Below are positions 6,701 through 6,905 of a stretch of DNA of 6,905 nt, one piece after another. Location: contig JALQUJ010000206.1 of NCBI GenBank assembly GCA_023263825.1, positions 1 to 6,905 of the forward strand, given 5' to 3'. The position numbers and the translations under genes are program-made. A model generated the notes under the pieces. That model saw only the letters and a list, made by a program, of their open reading frames with translations. It was not told the DNA's origin and made no database searches. Source of the stretch: Porticoccus sp. (lineage in GTDB: Bacteria > Pseudomonadota > Gammaproteobacteria > Pseudomonadales > Porticoccaceae). The stretch's first letter is position 1. Each line of letters opens with the position of its first letter.

Positions 6701-6905
6701 CATTTTTGATAACACTAATAGCCTGCATACCAATGCCTACGATGAGGCCATTACCACGCCAACAGCAGAGTCTGTACGGCGGGCTATGGCCATTCAGTTA
6801 ATTATTAATCGTGAGTTCGGCCTCAACTTCTGTGAAAGTAATGAGCGCATCGAGCATTTGCGCTTTGCTGGCGAACTGTCGATACAGCGCCGCCTCGCTG
6901 ACGCC
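3756..6905 (+). CDS. icmF: Fused B12-dependent isobutyryl-CoA mutase with built-in G-protein chaperone (IcmF), 3' end cut
   Basis: 1050 codons open to the window edge; the family is about 1090 residues, so some 40-50 are missing. Domain 1 (about 25-150) binds cobalamin: DGH with axial ligand H37, SSYQGGH at 82-88, and G111-G115. Domain 2 (about 234-435) is a MeaB-like GTPase that guards and repairs cofactor loading: Walker A GTGGSGKSS (K245), DPTRRRTGG (from D271), ETAGIGQ (332-338) and NKFD (379-382). Domain 3 (about 560 onward) is the mutase barrel, with SMTINGPAP near 727 and the catalytic pair Y871-H872 in SGYHIAEAGA. F635 and Q834 sit where methylmalonyl-CoA mutase has Tyr89 and Arg207, which favours isobutyryl/n-butyryl-CoA interconversion by adenosylcobalamin radical chemistry; isovaleryl/pivalyl-CoA is a known side activity. 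ATG 3756 is chosen because an in-frame TGA lies at 3735-3737 and AGAGG (3743-3747) sits 8 bases upstream. It is divergent from an FCD regulator. Short tandem repeats lie in its linkers. Confidence 0.95.
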   Translation, partial: MANGVKTVNQTSKTLNQTGKTVKPLRFVTAASLFDGHDAAINVIRRLIQAQGVEVIHLGHNRSVDEVVRAAIQEDADAIAISSYQGGHVEYFRYLLQLLKEHGAEHIQIFGGGGGTITLEEIETLESEGITRIYHPAHGMDMGLVGMVDDLVSRLDLSGRKDSHSLMENSLAATTDTSTQADAQSESHISQMITSIENGLLADSDLEKLKAAWASRAENNTEKSAGKSTANTPVIGITGTGGSGKSSVVDELLYRFLQQQPEIRIAVLAVDPTRRRTGGALLGDRIRMNSLASPNIYMRSMATRRQHLATSEMLGDVTQFLKSQDYDLVIVETAGIGQSDSEIVDMVDLSLYIMTSDYGAASQLEKIDMIDYADMIVLNKFDKRGAKDALRDIRKQWKRNHDTFELLEKDIPVYPAIASQFNDPGLNRVFQQLCGFLEEKQLLNISIQDADIKSTDIKSIDVDDELPNSMALIPPNRIRYLAEISEQGRQIRQRNNEQAELASKAYQYYQVLASINDEHLPGALELFNATEMEALSPDETLIKLRQSYQNAVAELDATSLTLLKQWPEQKAAIEQEKYSYSVRGKQVTGENYVESLSHNKVPKVAAPQYQDWGEQLTFLLAENLPGSYPYTAGVFPYRRSGEDPTRMFAGEGTPERTNKRFHYLSQGQPATRLSTAFDSVTLYGADPDTRPDIWGKVGNSGVSVATLDDMKKLYSGFDLCSPTTSVSMTINGPAPMILAFFMNAAIDQQVEIYLRENNLWAEAEQKIADWFKGRERPTYSGALPEGHNGLGLALLGITGDKLVDAETYARIKKETLATVRGTVQADILKEDQAQNTCIFSTNFAMRMMGDVQEYFIANNVRNYYSVSVSGYHIAEAGANPISQLAFTLSNGFTLVEYYLSRGMKVDDFVPNFSFFFSNGMDPEYAVMGRVARRIWARAMKERYGANERSQKLKYHIQTSGRSLHAQEMSFNDIRTTLQALYAIFDNTNSLHTNAYDEAITTPTAESVRRAMAIQLIINREFGLNFCESNERIEHLRFAGELSIQRRLADA
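3777..3826 (+). repeat. Tandem 21-bp repeat in the icmF N-terminal extension
   Basis: Two units, 3777-3797 and 3798-3818, match at 16 of 21 bases; a partial third (GTAAAACC) ends at 3826. They encode a seven-residue period, VNQTSKT then LNQTGKT then VK (residues 8-23), just before the first B12-domain strand (LRFVTAA). The stretch is polar and probably disordered. Confidence 0.8.
4416..4451 (+). repeat. Three 12-bp tandem units in the B12-to-GTPase linker of icmF
   Basis: The units are ACTGAAAAGAGT, GCTGGAAAGAGT and ACTGCAAACACG, coding TEKS, AGKS and TANT (residues 221-232). The first two differ at two bases; the third is more diverged. They end just before the first GTPase strand (PVIGITG). 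Confidence 0.75.
5109..5138 (+). repeat. Two 15-bp tandem units in the GTPase-to-mutase linker of icmF
   Basis: 5109-5123 and 5124-5138 encode IKSTD and IKSID (residues 452-461), followed by the acidic VDDE. Eleven of 15 bases match. The unit length keeps the reading frame, and the position falls between the GTPase end and the helical linker before the mutase barrel. Confidence 0.7.

Noticed and set aside
3756..6905. Methylmalonyl-CoA mutase (mutA/mutB or scpA-like) as the gene identity
   Set aside because: The fused GTPase domain, the N-terminal B12 domain and the Phe/Gln active-site pair are those of IcmF. Methylmalonyl-CoA mutases have the B12 domain at the C-terminus and Tyr/Arg in the site.
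1..6905. CRISPR array, insertion sequence, tRNA or rRNA gene
   Set aside because: I saw no regularly spaced repeats, transposase-like peptide, terminal inverted repeats or structural RNA sequence on either strand.

Overview
The window most resembles the chromosome of a gammaproteobacterium with moderate GC content. The main support is a 554-residue EttA that closely matches the Escherichia coli protein, with both catalytic glutamates at the same residue numbers (188 and 470). A marine or Cellvibrionales-like host is only a guess. Four genes and one gene fragment are supported; two of these five run off the window edges.

Left part (1-1154). The 3' end of one gene and a complete second gene, both on the + strand, encode stand-alone helicase-associated (HA) domain repeat proteins with no helicase attached. 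Their last repeats and C-terminal tails align, so they look like tandem paralogues. A long A/T-flanked hairpin at 1108-1154 ends the second gene and also ends ettA, which converges on it from the other strand.

Middle part (1151-3606, - strand). ettA encodes an ABC-F ribosome-associated ATPase. It lies 50 bases downstream of a FadR/FCD-type GntR regulator, and the two may share a transcript.

Right part (3607-6905). A 149-base divergent intergenic region holds an almost perfect 29-base palindrome. Its core fits the FadR-family operator pattern TnGTnnnACnA, and it overlaps candidate promoter elements in both directions. To its right begins a large + strand gene for a fused B12-dependent acyl-CoA mutase (IcmF). 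The order is B12-binding domain, MeaB-like GTPase chaperone, then mutase barrel. It is open to the window edge after 1050 residues, probably some 40-50 residues short of the end. Active-site residues point to isobutyryl/butyryl-CoA (or isovaleryl/pivalyl-CoA) rather than methylmalonyl-CoA.

The most coherent functional unit is the divergent pair of FCD regulator and icmF: a regulator likely to sense a small carboxylate or acyl-CoA, controlling itself and a short-chain acyl-CoA carbon-skeleton isomerase through one shared operator. The most unusual features are that operator, the helicase-free HA-domain paralogues, and three independent short tandem duplications in icmF, all in its linkers. I found no mobile element, RNA gene, CRISPR array or clearly new multi-gene system.
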